DNA of 64,000 nt from Paenalcaligenes niemegkensis. GTDB taxonomy: Bacteria; Pseudomonadota; Gammaproteobacteria; Burkholderiales; Burkholderiaceae_B. The DNA lies in NCBI RefSeq assembly GCF_022230885.1, contig NZ_JAKGCT010000004.1, forward strand, positions 248,001 to 312,000, written 5' to 3'. The translations under genes were made by a program, and so were the position numbers. Every line of letters starts with the position of its first letter. Positions within the stretch are counted from its first letter, which is position 1. Positions 30,836-40,907 of the stretch are shown piece after piece. Below the pieces are notes generated by a model. The model was given only the letters and a program-made list of their open reading frames with translations. It was not told where the DNA came from and made no database searches.

Positions 30836-31699
30836 TTACACCTTAACAATGTGGTTGAAGTCGAGTTCGTCAGCCAGGGTGGCCGCCGAATCGGACCAAA
30901 TTTGTAGCGCGTGCCGGGATAACGGAGCAGTGACATCGGCCTGCTGCAGCAATTCGTTGGCCAGGCGCAGATCCTTGCGCATGAGGCCCATGCTGAAACC
31001 TGAGTCAAAGGCATCGTTGAGAATCCAGTTGGGCACATTGAATTCGCTGACGCCGCTGCGACCGGAGCCGGCGTTGATGCCTTCAAATAGCTTCTCTATA
31101 TCCAGATTTAACGCTTTTGCAGCACGTATGGCTTCGCCATTGGCAATCAGGTTTAAGCCGCAAAGCAAGTTGTTGAATAATTTGGCTGCGTGCCCGGATC
31201 CCACTTCGCCTACATGTACCCGCTTTGCGCAGAGTGCGTCGAGCAGACTGGCGAGCCCGGCTATATCGTCCTGACTGCCGCCCAGCAGCATGGTCATGGT
31301 TCCGGCCATTGCGGCCCGCGGGCCGCCGCTTACCGGGCCGTCTACAAAGCGGATAGGCGTGCCCTGAAGTGTTTTGGCAATGCGACGCGTGCTGTTTGGG
31401 TCGGCGGTTGAGGTGTCAAGTAGTAAGGTGGATTTGCTAATGAGGCCAGCAAGGCCTGCTTTTCCCAAAATTACGCTCTCAACAATGGCTGAGTTAGGCA
31501 AAGACAAGACGATGCAGTTGCTCGCCCGGCTTAATTCTGCAAGGCTTTCGGCTTTTGTTACTCCAGCTTCAGTCAAGGTGGCGTCATTGCCTGCAGCGGG
31601 ATCGTAGCCATACACGCGGAAGCCCGCCCGGGCGGCTGAACATGCCATGCCGCGCCCCATATTTCCTAAGCCGATAATGCCTATAGTAGGCTGAGTCAT
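30836..31699 (-). CDS. 3-Hydroxyisobutyrate dehydrogenase family oxidoreductase
   Basis: 287 residues. Beta-hydroxyacid dehydrogenases oxidise 3-hydroxy acids to semialdehydes or ketoacids with NAD(P)+. The Rossmann motif IGIIGLGNMGRGMACSAARA opens the protein, the substrate-binding signature FVDGPVSGGPRAAMAGTMT follows, and the catalytic Lys lies in GSGHAAKLFNNLLCGLNLIA. Its position directly before an aldehyde dehydrogenase fits a two-step oxidation of a hydroxy acid. AGGAGA precedes the ATG. The exact substrate is unknown; 3-hydroxyisobutyrate itself is one possibility, tartronate semialdehyde another. Confidence 0.9.
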   Translation of the reverse strand: MTQPTIGIIGLGNMGRGMACSAARAGFRVYGYDPAAGNDATLTEAGVTKAESLAELSRASNCIVLSLPNSAIVESVILGKAGLAGLISKSTLLLDTSTADPNSTRRIAKTLQGTPIRFVDGPVSGGPRAAMAGTMTMLLGGSQDDIAGLASLLDALCAKRVHVGEVGSGHAAKLFNNLLCGLNLIANGEAIRAAKALNLDIEKLFEGINAGSGRSGVSEFNVPNWILNDAFDSGFSMGLMRKDLRLANELLQQADVTAPLSRHALQIWSDSAATLADELDFNHIVKV

Positions 31700-31773
31700 G
31701 CTGTCTCCTTAAAAAGCCGCCTTAATGACAGAGTTATCAGGCTGTCGCGGGCGGCTTGATCAAAACGATATTT

Positions 31774-33108
31774 TTATATGGAATGAACGAAAAACTGCGC
31801 AATTGATGCGGCGGCCAAGAAGACTCCGGCGTTTGCCAGCAATGACACGACAACGATGCGCCACCCTAAACGCCGGAAGACTGGGATGTCTTTAGCCAGC
31901 GATAAACCTGCAAAGGTCAGCATGGGCGTAATCATTGCCAGGAAGTTAACTTTGGAGGTTAAGGCGTTGATTTCGGCCGAGAAAGGGAACAATGGAAAAG
32001 TCATTGCCATTGCGACCAGGGATATCCAGCACACAGCGGGTAAGATGCGTCGTGTACCGTGATACACCAGATCGCCAATAATCACGGCCACAATGATGAG
32101 CGCGACACCAGGCAGGGCTTCAATGATGGGGATGCCGTAGCCGATGCGATTTCCGATGAGTACCATGGCGCCTACCACAGCCCACGCCAAAAGACGTACG
32201 CCAAAGTGGATGGCAGGAATGCGCTGCTGTTCGGTGTCGATTTGGGCGGTGGTCGAGGCTGCTTGGGAGCCTATGCTTCTGCCCCGGCCCAAAATGGGTT
32301 CAAAAGTCTTGTATGCCCAAACTGCCAGCGGCAAGGAAATAAAGAGGGTTAAATAAGTTCCTACTGTTGTGGCGATCAGATTGCTGGCGGCAGCGAAGGC
32401 GGCAATATCCTGAGCCATTTCCGGCGGATGCTGGGCAGCAATGGCGCCTACCGCGGCAGCCGTCATGCTGCCCGAGCCCACCCCGGCACCCATGGCCAAG
32501 GCCAGGGGGTGAAAGATGTCCAGACTGGTGACAAAGCCTGCGAGCAACGAAATGAAGATGGCACCGACCAGTGTGCCAGTTACGTATTCAGCCAGCACTC
32601 CACGGCCTTCAGGGGAGTCCATGCCGAATCGCTCGCCAATAATGGCCAGGCCGGGCTCACGTCCAATTGAGAAGGTGGCACCAATGGCCTCACGCTTGAT
32701 GCCTAAAAGCAGGGCTATCGGCATCCCCAAAAGAATACAGCCGATTAAATTGCCGAACTCTTGCAATGCCAGGCCCCAACCGGCCTCAGCGAGTTTGGGC
32801 AACGAGCCGCCCACCAGCAGACCGAGCTTGGAAATGAAAAGAAAGAGGGCGGGCTGCAGGATGGCGGCTGCCAGGTACTGGGTTTTAACATCAACCCGAA
32901 TTAAGGAGGGCAGGCGTTTATTAAAAATACCGAGCGTCAGACCAATAAGCAGGGCCCAGATCATGGGGAGCAAGACTACCTTGCCTACACCCAGCTCAAT
33001 GGGAAGAGGGCCCAGCCACTCGGAAAGCAAGGCAATGGCCAGCGCCAGGATGAATACCTTGATAAGTTGGTTTGATTCTATCTGTTTAGGACTGGCTGTT
33101 GTCAGCAT
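31774..33108 (-). CDS. DUF3100 family membrane protein, putative transporter
   Basis: 444 residues, about 11 hydrophobic segments, matching the DUF3100 family of uncharacterised integral membrane proteins. Typical stretches are GREPGLAIIGERFGMDSPEG, GAGVGSGSMTAAAVGAIAAQ, and GVALIIVAVIIGDLVYHGTR. The start at 33108 has AGGGAGAGGGGAAG before it; longer readings upstream lack such a site and are hydrophilic. It is the first gene of the operon that continues with the 3-hydroxyisobutyrate-dehydrogenase-like, aldehyde dehydrogenase and M20 genes, and is divergent from a LysR gene. Its position suggests it imports the compound that the operon degrades; no experiment that I know of proves transport. 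Confidence 0.8.
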   Translation of the reverse strand: MLTTASPKQIESNQLIKVFILALAIALLSEWLGPLPIELGVGKVVLLPMIWALLIGLTLGIFNKRLPSLIRVDVKTQYLAAAILQPALFLFISKLGLLVGGSLPKLAEAGWGLALQEFGNLIGCILLGMPIALLLGIKREAIGATFSIGREPGLAIIGERFGMDSPEGRGVLAEYVTGTLVGAIFISLLAGFVTSLDIFHPLALAMGAGVGSGSMTAAAVGAIAAQHPPEMAQDIAAFAAASNLIATTVGTYLTLFISLPLAVWAYKTFEPILGRGRSIGSQAASTTAQIDTEQQRIPAIHFGVRLLAWAVVGAMVLIGNRIGYGIPIIEALPGVALIIVAVIIGDLVYHGTRRILPAVCWISLVAMAMTFPLFPFSAEINALTSKVNFLAMITPMLTFAGLSLAKDIPVFRRLGWRIVVVSLLANAGVFLAAASIAQFFVHSI

Positions 33109-33276
33109 CTTCCCCTCTCCCTTAGAGCAGTGAATTCCAGAATGTATTGCGTGTGCCGTGTTGGCGTTTTTATTAATGTACTGTTTGTTACCACGCGAGC
33201 TACTATAGCAATCTATTGGTTCTATCGTTTTTGAATTTGTGTTCTGTTTATTAGAGCGCTGTGTGGAGGCGCCGTT

Positions 33277-34242
33277 ATGCAAAAATTTCAGGAGAATCGT
33301 CTTGATTACTTTCACGCGAGCGTGCGGCTGGGTTCAATCCGGGGTGCAGCCGAAAGTCTGAAAGTAGCAGCATCTGCAGTAAGTCGCCAGATAAGTCTGC
33401 TTGAGCAAGAGCTGGGCATGGCGCTGCTGGAGCGAAATCGGCGTGGTGTGATTCCAACCCAAGCGGGCGAATTGCTGATTGATTACTATAGACAGCACAG
33501 TTCACATCGCGACGATATGCTTGCCGAACTGGAGTCTTTGCGTGGCCTGCATAGCGGAAGCGTCTCGGTTGTCATGGGCGAAGGCTTTACTCAAGCTGTG
33601 GTCGTGGGGCTATTGCCGATTTTCAGGCGAGATTACCCCGATATTTCCGTCTCCATTGATGTGGCAGGAACGACAGCGATTATGCGCCGGCTCGCTGATG
33701 ATATCGATGAGATTGGTCTGGTTTACTATCCGCCTGAAGATCCGCGCATTGTCAGCCGATGGGTAGGCAGTCAACCTATGCACCTGATTGTGCCCTCCAA
33801 TCATCCGCTGATAGGGCAAGAGCAGGTATCTCTTGCCGAGCTTGGCTCGTGGCCACTCGCACTATTGCATGGCCGCTACGGCATAAGGCAGTTAATCGAG
33901 CATGCAGAGCACATAGAAAAATTTAAGCTTAACCCCTGTCTGAGCACCAACCTGATCAGCGTGGTTGTCAGTTTTGTAGAAAGTGGGCAGGGTGTGACCT
34001 TGTTACCCAAGTTCTCGGTCACCAGCGAAATTGCGGCTGGCACCTTATGCGCACTGCCGATTGCCAGCACTGTACTGCAGCAAGCCAAAGTGCAATTGGT
34101 CACGCGGGCAGGGAGGTCGCTTTCACCCGCAGCCAAATGTTTCCTGCGTTATTGTATTCAAGGCATGCGGGCTTTTGATGCCGGAACGCTTTACGACGAG
34201 CAGGGCGAGCTCGATATGCAGTCGCTGACCCGTCGAACTTAG
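33277..34242 (+). CDS. LysR family transcriptional regulator
   Basis: 321 residues. Winged HTH at residues 4-65 (FHASVRLGSIRGAAESLKVA and SAVSRQISLLEQELGMALLE), then a periplasmic-binding-like effector domain (GSVSVVMGEGFTQAVVVGLL; VESGQGVTLLPKFSVTSEIA). It is divergent from the DUF3100-led operon with 168 bp between them, the classic arrangement for a LysR regulator of that operon, with the pathway substrate as likely co-inducer. Its stop overlaps the stop of the convergent metR-like gene by 4 bases. Confidence 0.9.
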   Translation: MQKFQENRLDYFHASVRLGSIRGAAESLKVAASAVSRQISLLEQELGMALLERNRRGVIPTQAGELLIDYYRQHSSHRDDMLAELESLRGLHSGSVSVVMGEGFTQAVVVGLLPIFRRDYPDISVSIDVAGTTAIMRRLADDIDEIGLVYYPPEDPRIVSRWVGSQPMHLIVPSNHPLIGQEQVSLAELGSWPLALLHGRYGIRQLIEHAEHIEKFKLNPCLSTNLISVVVSFVESGQGVTLLPKFSVTSEIAAGTLCALPIASTVLQQAKVQLVTRAGRSLSPAAKCFLRYCIQGMRAFDAGTLYDEQGELDMQSLTRRT

Positions 34243-35168
34243 AAGCGAACCTGCTTTAGTTCTTCTATATCTCTGAGGGTTTCAAAACAGGTGCGTCGCG
34301 CTTGTTCTAAAAAGGCTTTCAGGTAATCCGAGTCATGATCCTCGGTGCGTACGGTGGCGTATAGGTCTCGCCAGACCCCGTGCTCGGACAATTTCACTGT
34401 GCGTAGCCATCCGTGATTCAGGTATTCAGTCAATGCCCAGTTTGGCAGTGCCGCCACGCCACGGTGACTGGCCACCAGTTGCATGATCATGGTGGTGAGC
34501 TCAGCCTGGCGTATGGCGACAGGCTCGATATCCGCCGGATCTAAAAACTCGGTAAACACATCCAGACGGCTACGTTCTACCGGATAGGTAATAAGGGTTT
34601 GGTCCTGCAGTTGGTGGGCTTCTATATATCGGTATTGCGCCAGAGGGTTTGCCGAGGCGACGGCGAGCACCAGCTCATAACTAAATAAAGGGACATACTC
34701 GATACCTTCCAGGGGCTGGGGGTCTGAGGTGATCACTACATCCAGGTCGCCGCGTATCAGGGCGGGAAGAGGGGCGAAGGAAAAGGCTGCAGATAAGTCC
34801 AGGCTGACATCCGGCCAGCTTTGCCTGAAGGCATCCAGGGCGGGCATCAGCCACTGAAAGCAAGAGTGGCAGTCTATCGCGATATGAAGTCTGCCTGTTT
34901 GTCCTGCCGACAGGCGTTGAAGTTCACGCTCGGTGGCACGTATGCGCGGCAGAACCTCATCGGCTAAGGTCAGTATGCGCAGCGCCGCCGTAGTGAGCCG
35001 AGCCGGGCGTGTGCGGCGGTTCAGCAACTTTACTTTTAAACGCACCTCAAGATCTCGTAGCTGATGCGAGAGAGCGGATTGCGTTACATGTAGATGTTCG
35101 GCCGCCTCTTGCAAACTGCCGGTTTGACGTATGGCTGTGAGCGTCTCAAGGTGACGTACTTCAAGCAT
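34239..35168 (-). CDS. metR: MetR-type LysR regulator of methionine synthesis
   Basis: 309 residues. The HTH (LEVRHLETLTAIRQTGSLQE and AAEHLHVTQSALSHQLRDLE) and the effector domain (LHIAIDCHSCFQWLMPALDA) match MetR, the homocysteine-responsive activator of metE and metH. It is divergent from metE, with a canonical MetR box (TGAA-N5-TTCA) between the two. The DCHSCFQWL stretch is a family hallmark. Autoregulation through the same site is expected. Confidence 0.93.
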   Translation of the reverse strand: MLEVRHLETLTAIRQTGSLQEAAEHLHVTQSALSHQLRDLEVRLKVKLLNRRTRPARLTTAALRILTLADEVLPRIRATERELQRLSAGQTGRLHIAIDCHSCFQWLMPALDAFRQSWPDVSLDLSAAFSFAPLPALIRGDLDVVITSDPQPLEGIEYVPLFSYELVLAVASANPLAQYRYIEAHQLQDQTLITYPVERSRLDVFTEFLDPADIEPVAIRQAELTTMIMQLVASHRGVAALPNWALTEYLNHGWLRTVKLSEHGVWRDLYATVRTEDHDSDYLKAFLEQARRTCFETLRDIEELKQVRF

Positions 35169-35191
35169 ATGTGCATACTCCTGATTTTTAA

Positions 35192-35204
35192 TGAAAATAA
35201 TTCA
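35192..35204. promoter_or_regulatory. MetR binding site
   Basis: TGAAAATAATTCA exactly matches the TGAA-N5-TTCA MetR consensus. It lies 24 bases before metR and 103 before metE. A further half-site (ATTCAT) follows at about 35254. Regulation of both genes from here is expected from the E. coli metR-metE precedent. Confidence 0.75.
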
Positions 35205-35306
35205 TACTATGCATGGTGAATTTGATTTTTTTTCAAGCAATTGTACAGGCACAATTCATAGGTAGCTGAGACGGCAAGACTTTTACTTTCTACATTTGGG
35301 TTGATG

Positions 35307-37607
35307 ATGACAATTATTCATAATTTGGGATTCCCCCGCATTGGTAAGCAACGCGAACTAAAGCGCGCGGTCGAGTCTTATTGGGCAGGCAAGCTTTTAT
35401 CAGAAGATTTGCTCGAGACAGGGCGCCAGTTACGTGAGCGTCATTGGCAGATTCAAAAGTCGGCAGGTGTAGATCTTGTGCCTGTAGGGGATTTTGCGTG
35501 GTACGACCAGATTCTCGAGTGGACTACCTTGCTGGGCGTGGTGCCTGCCCGCTTCGCTCAAGACAGTGCGGAAACGGTCAGCCTGGATACCTTATTCAGA
35601 ATGGCTCGTGGACGTGCTCCAAGCGGTACACCGGCTGCAGCCTGCGAAATGACCAAGTGGTTCGATACCAACTATCACTACATCGTGCCAGAGATCACCC
35701 CGGGCCAGGAATTCCGCATAGCGCGTGAAGACTTGTTTGAACAAGTCAAAGACGCGGCAGCGCTGGGGTATAACGCCAAACCCGTTATTCCCGGTCCACT
35801 GACATGGCTTTGGCTGTCCAAGGGCGACGCCTTTGTCAACGGCGCTGCAGATGAGCAGAAGCTGGCGTTGCTGCCTCAGCTAGTTACGGTGTATCAGCAG
35901 GTCTTTGCGCGCTTTGTCGAGCAGGGCGTGAACTGGGTACAGATTGATGAGCCTATTCTTGCGCTGGACATTCCCGAAGCGTGGCTGGATGCTTATGCCG
36001 ATGTGTATGCTCAGCTGAAGCAGAATGCACCCAAGCTGCTGTTGGCTACGTATTTCGAGGGCCTGCGCAATAATGCATCTGTACTCAAAGACTTGGCAGT
36101 TGATGGTGTACACGTTGACGCTGTGCGTGCTCCAGATCAGTTGGAAAGTGTCGCTGCCCAGTTACATTCCGGGCAAGTTCTGTCGGTAGGCCTTATTGAC
36201 GGGCGCAACATCTGGCGCACCGACCTGGACGCGGCCGCGGCGTTGATCCAAAAGTTAAAAGCCAGCCTGGGCGAGCGTCTATGGTTGGCGCCTTCTTGCT
36301 CGCTATTGCATGTGCCGGTTGACTTGCAAGGCGAAGACGGACTGGATGCCGAGCTTTATAGCTGGCTGTCATTTGCGGTTCAGAAACTTGATGAGCTGGC
36401 CTTGCTCAAGCATATTGTCGACGATACCCTTGACGCACAGGGTCAGGCAGCTTTGGATACGCAACGCAAGGCGCTGCAGCTTCGCGCGAGTTCCCCCCGT
36501 ACGCATAATCCGACTGTAGCAGCCCGTGTGGCGGAACTGGCTACCTTAAGCCGTGATCGCGCTCCTTTCGATAAGCGTATCGAAGCGCAAAATAAACGGC
36601 TGGGATTGCCGGTCTTCCCAACCACTACTATTGGTTCATTCCCGCAAACGCAAGAGATCCGTAAGCTGCGCCGTGACTGGCGGGCGGGTTCGCTGGGCGA
36701 TGCCGCTTATGAAAAAGCGATTCGTGCTGAAATTGAACACGTGATTCGCTTTCAGGAAGAAGTGGGGCTGGATGTGCTGGTACACGGCGAAGCCGAGCGT
36801 AACGATATGGTCGAGTACTTCGGCGAACTGTTAGGCGGATTTGCCTTTACGAAAAATGGCTGGGTTCAAAGCTACGGTTCACGCTGTGTAAAACCGCCCA
36901 TTATTTTTGGAGATGTGGTTCGGCCGGCAGCCATGACCGTTGCCTGGTCGCAATTTGCACAGTCGCTGACGTCCTTGCCCGTAAAAGGCATGTTGACCGG
37001 ACCGGTAACCATGTTGCAGTGGTCCTTCGTGCGCGACGATCAGGCTCGCTCAGAGACTTGCCGTCAGTTGGCCTTGGCCTTGCGCGACGAGGTTTCAGAT
37101 CTGGAAGCCGCAGGCATTCATGTGATTCAAATTGATGAGCCGGCATTCCGCGAAGGTTTGCCGCTACGTAAAGGCGACTGGAACGCCTACCTGGACTGGG
37201 CCGTCGATTGCTTCCGTATTTCCACCAGTGGAATTGATGACGACACTCAAATTCACACGCATATGTGCTATTCAGAGTTCAACGACATCATTGACTCGAT
37301 TGCCGCGATGGATGCCGACGTAATTACCATTGAAACGTCACGTTCAAATATGGAGCTGCTGGAAGCCTTTGAGAACTTCGATTACCCCAATGATATTGGT
37401 CCCGGGGTTTACGATATTCATTCTCCCAACGTGCCTGATCAGCAATGGATGGTGGATCTCATGCGCAAAGCGGCCAAACGGTTGCCAGCAGAACGTCTGT
37501 GGGTGAATCCGGATTGCGGCTTGAAGACTCGCGGCTGGGAAGAAACGGGCAGCTCCTTGAAAGCCATGGTTTCGGCAGCGAAAGAGCTGCGTAAGGCTGT
37601 CGCTTAA
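35307..37607 (+). CDS. metE: Cobalamin-independent methionine synthase
   Basis: 766 residues. It transfers a methyl group from 5-methyltetrahydropteroyltriglutamate to homocysteine. N-terminal folate-side barrel ([20 protein letters not shown]) and C-terminal catalytic barrel ([20 protein letters not shown]) are both present. Zinc ligands include His652 and Cys654 (HMCYSEF) and Cys737 (NPDCGLKTR). TTGATGATG offers three starts; ATG 35307 gives the conserved [13 protein letters not shown]. The gene is divergent from metR, with a MetR box between, and ends at a strong terminator. Confidence 0.97.
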   Translation: MTIIHNLGFPRIGKQRELKRAVESYWAGKLLSEDLLETGRQLRERHWQIQKSAGVDLVPVGDFAWYDQILEWTTLLGVVPARFAQDSAETVSLDTLFRMARGRAPSGTPAAACEMTKWFDTNYHYIVPEITPGQEFRIAREDLFEQVKDAAALGYNAKPVIPGPLTWLWLSKGDAFVNGAADEQKLALLPQLVTVYQQVFARFVEQGVNWVQIDEPILALDIPEAWLDAYADVYAQLKQNAPKLLLATYFEGLRNNASVLKDLAVDGVHVDAVRAPDQLESVAAQLHSGQVLSVGLIDGRNIWRTDLDAAAALIQKLKASLGERLWLAPSCSLLHVPVDLQGEDGLDAELYSWLSFAVQKLDELALLKHIVDDTLDAQGQAALDTQRKALQLRASSPRTHNPTVAARVAELATLSRDRAPFDKRIEAQNKRLGLPVFPTTTIGSFPQTQEIRKLRRDWRAGSLGDAAYEKAIRAEIEHVIRFQEEVGLDVLVHGEAERNDMVEYFGELLGGFAFTKNGWVQSYGSRCVKPPIIFGDVVRPAAMTVAWSQFAQSLTSLPVKGMLTGPVTMLQWSFVRDDQARSETCRQLALALRDEVSDLEAAGIHVIQIDEPAFREGLPLRKGDWNAYLDWAVDCFRISTSGIDDDTQIHTHMCYSEFNDIIDSIAAMDADVITIETSRSNMELLEAFENFDYPNDIGPGVYDIHSPNVPDQQWMVDLMRKAAKRLPAERLWVNPDCGLKTRGWEETGSSLKAMVSAAKELRKAVA

Positions 37608-37645
37608 AAACCAGACTGCTGGCCTGAGGGTTGAGGTCTGATCAA

Positions 37646-37680
37646 GTGTGGATGTGTTAATGCATATCCACGCTTTTTTG
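37646..37680 (+). terminator. Rho-independent terminator of metE
   Basis: GTGGATGTG (37648-37656) pairs with CATATCCAC (37663-37671) in a 9-bp stem (one G-U) with a 6-base loop, followed by GCTTTTTTG and more T. The outer GT/GC bases can extend the stem. Confidence 0.85.
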
Positions 37681-37918
37681 TTTTTAGAGCGGCTTTTGCC
37701 AAAATGCGTGCACTTGCCCGAGTACAGCGATTGATGACATTGATTGAAGTGACAGTCACATTTTTGAAATTATTGCGTCGGCTGGCCCAGGCTTGCCATT
37801 ATTGTGACTTATCAGCACCGAACATCAGCATAGATACCTCATTGTCTAGTTATACGCAGGATACGAGGTGCGTTATACTCGATTAGTAATTCGTCTTTTC
37901 TCATCATTAAATCGTTTC
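37681..37918. other. Region upstream of the DUF2889-sucCD genes, no gene seen
   Basis: Non-coding stretch after the metE terminator. It holds an 11-bp palindrome GTGACAGTCAC (37749-37759) and the heptamer GTTATAC twice (about 37848 and 37872), the second resembling a -10 box. The promoter for DUF2889-sucC-sucD probably lies here, but I cannot place it with confidence. Confidence 0.45.
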
Positions 37919-38497
37919 ATGCCGCTTCCTCCACCTACCGTATCACGTGAGCCTCTCCATACCCGAACCATCCGTGCGCAAGCCTTTGCGCGCGTCGACG
38001 GTCAATGGGATATCGAGGCCGAGCTGATCGACATCAAGGCCTACGACTTTCCGCATGCTAAAGGTGGTGTACATAAGGCGGGTACGCCCGTGCATCACAT
38101 GCTGTTGCGTATTACGATTAACGATGAACTCACCATTACCGATGCCGTTGCTGTCTACGATGCAGCCCCGTATGGGCAATTGTGTGTCTCGATTTCTGAC
38201 GCGTACCAGCAACTTATAGGCTTGAATCTTGTAAAGGGATTCCGCAGAGCCGTACGAGAACGTTTTTCCAAAACGGCGGGATGTACGCACATGACCGAAT
38301 TAACCGATGTATTACCTACCGTAGCCATTCAGTCCATGGCAAACCGGGTTCACAGCACGAACCCGCCCACCGGAGACGAGCCAGTCAAGCCGTTCCATAT
38401 CGATGGCTGTCATGCGATGCATAGCTCTGGCGAGGTAGTGAAAGTGAAATATCCCCGATGGTATATAGCACCTCAAGTCGAAGTGGCTGGGGTGTAA
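37919..38497 (+). CDS. DUF2889 domain protein
   Basis: 192 residues, matching the DUF2889 family of unknown function commonly found between recX and sucC in betaproteobacteria. Recognisable segments are RTIRAQAFARVDGQWDIEAE, LIDIKAYDF, and GCTHMTELTDVLPTVAIQSM (the GCTHLTEL pattern is the strongest). ATG 37919 begins the family-like MPLPPPTVSREPLHTRTI; an upstream start would add a hydrophobic unrelated leader. sucC starts 75 bases downstream. The His/Cys-rich end (HIDGCHAMH) hints at metal binding, which is inference. Confidence 0.85.
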   Translation: MPLPPPTVSREPLHTRTIRAQAFARVDGQWDIEAELIDIKAYDFPHAKGGVHKAGTPVHHMLLRITINDELTITDAVAVYDAAPYGQLCVSISDAYQQLIGLNLVKGFRRAVRERFSKTAGCTHMTELTDVLPTVAIQSMANRVHSTNPPTGDEPVKPFHIDGCHAMHSSGEVVKVKYPRWYIAPQVEVAGV

Positions 38498-38571
38498 GTA
38501 AGTTGGGCAAGGTTGTGTCGGCACGCCGACGACAGTTTTTTCAATGTGTTTTTAAGACTGACAGGTAATAA

Positions 38572-39732
38572 ATGAAAATTCATGAATATCAGGGCAAAGC
38601 ACTGCTAAGGAAGTACGGGGTGGTTGTGCCACGTGGTAAGCCAGCATTCTCCGTCGATGAAGCAGTTGCCATAGCCGAAGAGCTGGGCGGCCCGGTCTGG
38701 GTTGTTAAAGCGCAAATCCACGCAGGCGGCCGCGGTATGGGTGGTGGCGTTAAGCTGGCCCGTTCCATCGACGAGGTGCGTCAACTGGCCAGCGAAATTC
38801 TGGGCATGCAGCTGATTACTCACCAGACCGGACCTGAAGGTCAAAAAGTACGTCGCCTTCTTGTTGAAGACGGTGCCGACATCAAAACCGAATACTACGT
38901 CGGTATTGTTACCGATCGCGAGACCCAACGCGTGTGCGTTATGGCCTCGGCTGAAGGTGGTATGGAAATCGAAGAAGTGGCCGAGAGCAATCCCGATGCC
39001 ATTCTTAAAGTCTTTGTTGATCCGGCTACAGGCCTGACTGACGCCGAAGCCACAGGTCTGGCTGCCGGTATCGGCGTGCCCGAGGCCTCCCAGGCCAAAG
39101 CGGCTGTCGAGTTCCAGAAACTTTATAAAGCCTACTGGGAAACTGATGCCTCCTTGGCTGAGATCAATCCCTTGATCCTGACCGGCTCTGGCGACATCAT
39201 GGCACTGGATGCCAAGTTCAATTTCGACACCAACGCCTTGTACCGTCAGCCTGAGCTGGTCGAGTACCGTGACCTTGATGAAGAAGACCCTGCTGAAGTT
39301 GAAGCCAGCAAGTACGATTTAGCCTACATTCAGCTCGACGGTAATATTGGTTGCCTGGTCAATGGTGCTGGTCTGGCAATGGCCACCATGGATACCATTA
39401 AGCTGTTTGGCGGTGAACCCGCCAACTTCCTCGACGTAGGTGGCGGTGCCACAGCCGAGAAGGTAACCGAAGCTTTCAAGATCATGCTTGCAAACCAGGG
39501 CGTCAAAGCCATTCTGGTCAATATCTTTGGTGGCATCATGCGTTGTGATGTTATTGCCGAAGGTGTTATTGCCGCGTGTAAAGCAGTCAACCTCAACGTG
39601 CCGCTCGTCGTGCGCATGAAAGGTACCAACGAAGAGCTGGGTAAACAAATGCTTGCCGACTCCGGTCTGCCCATCATCAGTGCCGACACGATGGCTGAAG
39701 CAGCCACCAAAGTCGTTGCCGCAGCCAAATAA
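38572..39732 (+). CDS. sucC: Succinyl-CoA synthetase, beta subunit (ADP-forming)
   Basis: 386 residues, normal length. Forms the nucleotide-binding half of the TCA-cycle enzyme that interconverts succinyl-CoA and succinate. ATP-grasp domain with [37 protein letters not shown] and NPLIL, then the CoA-ligase domain with [16 protein letters not shown] and [19 protein letters not shown] is preceded by a weak GGTAA. sucD starts 21 bases downstream. Confidence 0.97.
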   Translation: MKIHEYQGKALLRKYGVVVPRGKPAFSVDEAVAIAEELGGPVWVVKAQIHAGGRGMGGGVKLARSIDEVRQLASEILGMQLITHQTGPEGQKVRRLLVEDGADIKTEYYVGIVTDRETQRVCVMASAEGGMEIEEVAESNPDAILKVFVDPATGLTDAEATGLAAGIGVPEASQAKAAVEFQKLYKAYWETDASLAEINPLILTGSGDIMALDAKFNFDTNALYRQPELVEYRDLDEEDPAEVEASKYDLAYIQLDGNIGCLVNGAGLAMATMDTIKLFGGEPANFLDVGGGATAEKVTEAFKIMLANQGVKAILVNIFGGIMRCDVIAEGVIAACKAVNLNVPLVVRMKGTNEELGKQMLADSGLPIISADTMAEAATKVVAAAK

Positions 39733-39753
39733 GTACGGGAAAGGGTTTAATAA

Positions 39754-40635
39754 ATGTCGATTCTGATCAATAAAGACACAAAAGTCATCACGCAAGGTAT
39801 TACTGGTAAAACAGGCCAGTTTCACACGCGTATGTGCCGCGAATACGGTAACGGCCAGGAAGCTTTCGTTGCGGGTGTCAACCCACGTCGTGCTGGCGAA
39901 GACTTCGAAGGTATACCTATTTACGCAAACGTCGGTGATGCGCGTGACGCAACGGGCGCAACGGTTTCAGTTATCTACGTACCGCCAGCAGGTGCTGCAG
40001 CGGCTATCTGGGAAGCAGTAGAAGCCGATCTCGACCTGGTTATTTGCATAACCGAGGGTATTCCTGTTCGTGACATGCTCGAATTACGTAACCGCATGCG
40101 CGCTGAGAACAAGAAAACCTTGCTGCTCGGGCCTAACTGCCCAGGTCTGATTACACCTGATGAAATCAAGATCGGTATCATGCCCGGCCATATCCATCGT
40201 AAAGGCCGTATCGGGGTGGTCAGTCGCTCCGGTACCTTAACTTACGAAGCCGTGGCTCAAGTTACCGAACTCGGCCTGGGTCAATCCAGCGCAGTTGGTA
40301 TTGGCGGTGACCCCATCAGTGGTCTTAAGCACATTGATGTGCTGAAAATGTTCAACGATGACCCCGATACTGATGCTGTTATCATGATCGGCGAAATCGG
40401 TGGTCCGGATGAAGTGAATGCCGCGCTATGGGCTAAAGACAATATGACCAAACCTATTGTCGGGTTTATTGCTGGTGTGACTGCTCCTGCCGGAAAACGC
40501 ATGGGCCATGCTGGCGCCTTGATTTCTGGCGGTGCTGATACTGCTGACGCCAAACTTGAAGTAATGGAAGCTTGCGGTATTCTTACAACCCGCGATCCTT
40601 CTGAAATGGGCAAATTGCTTAAAACGGTTCTTTAA
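39754..40635 (+). CDS. sucD: Succinyl-CoA synthetase, alpha subunit
   Basis: 293 residues. CoA-binding Rossmann domain (QGITGKTGQFHTRMCREYGN) followed by the ligase domain. The phosphorylated His is His252 in GHAGALISGG. Partners with the product of sucC directly upstream. Followed by a 16-bp perfect hairpin terminator. Confidence 0.97.
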   Translation: MSILINKDTKVITQGITGKTGQFHTRMCREYGNGQEAFVAGVNPRRAGEDFEGIPIYANVGDARDATGATVSVIYVPPAGAAAAIWEAVEADLDLVICITEGIPVRDMLELRNRMRAENKKTLLLGPNCPGLITPDEIKIGIMPGHIHRKGRIGVVSRSGTLTYEAVAQVTELGLGQSSAVGIGGDPISGLKHIDVLKMFNDDPDTDAVIMIGEIGGPDEVNAALWAKDNMTKPIVGFIAGVTAPAGKRMGHAGALISGGADTADAKLEVMEACGILTTRDPSEMGKLLKTVL

Positions 40636-40703
40636 GCTTTTCGTATCAGCCCCGTACCGAAAACGTTTAATAGCCGAAGCGGTACGTGCTTCTCTGCTAG
40701 TGT

Positions 40704-40750
40704 AAAAAGAAACACCCCGTTGCTTTTAAAGGCGCGGGGTGTTTCTTTTT
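40704..40750. terminator. Rho-independent terminator after sucD
   Basis: AAAAAGAAACACCCCG (40704-40719) and CGGGGTGTTTCTTTTT (40735-40750) are perfect 16-bp complements with a 15-base loop and a T-rich end. One of the strongest terminators in the window. Confidence 0.92.
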
Positions 40751-40907
40751 ATAATAGGATTTGAGCGTATTGGGGTGATTATTATTAATTGCCGCTACAT
40801 TGCATATAGTATACAGTTCATTCTGTTTTGCTTTTGTCGTGAGTTTCACGCAACTACACTAAATTGCGGTATAAACCAGCTACCCCAGTTTCCATATAAG
40901 GAAAGAA

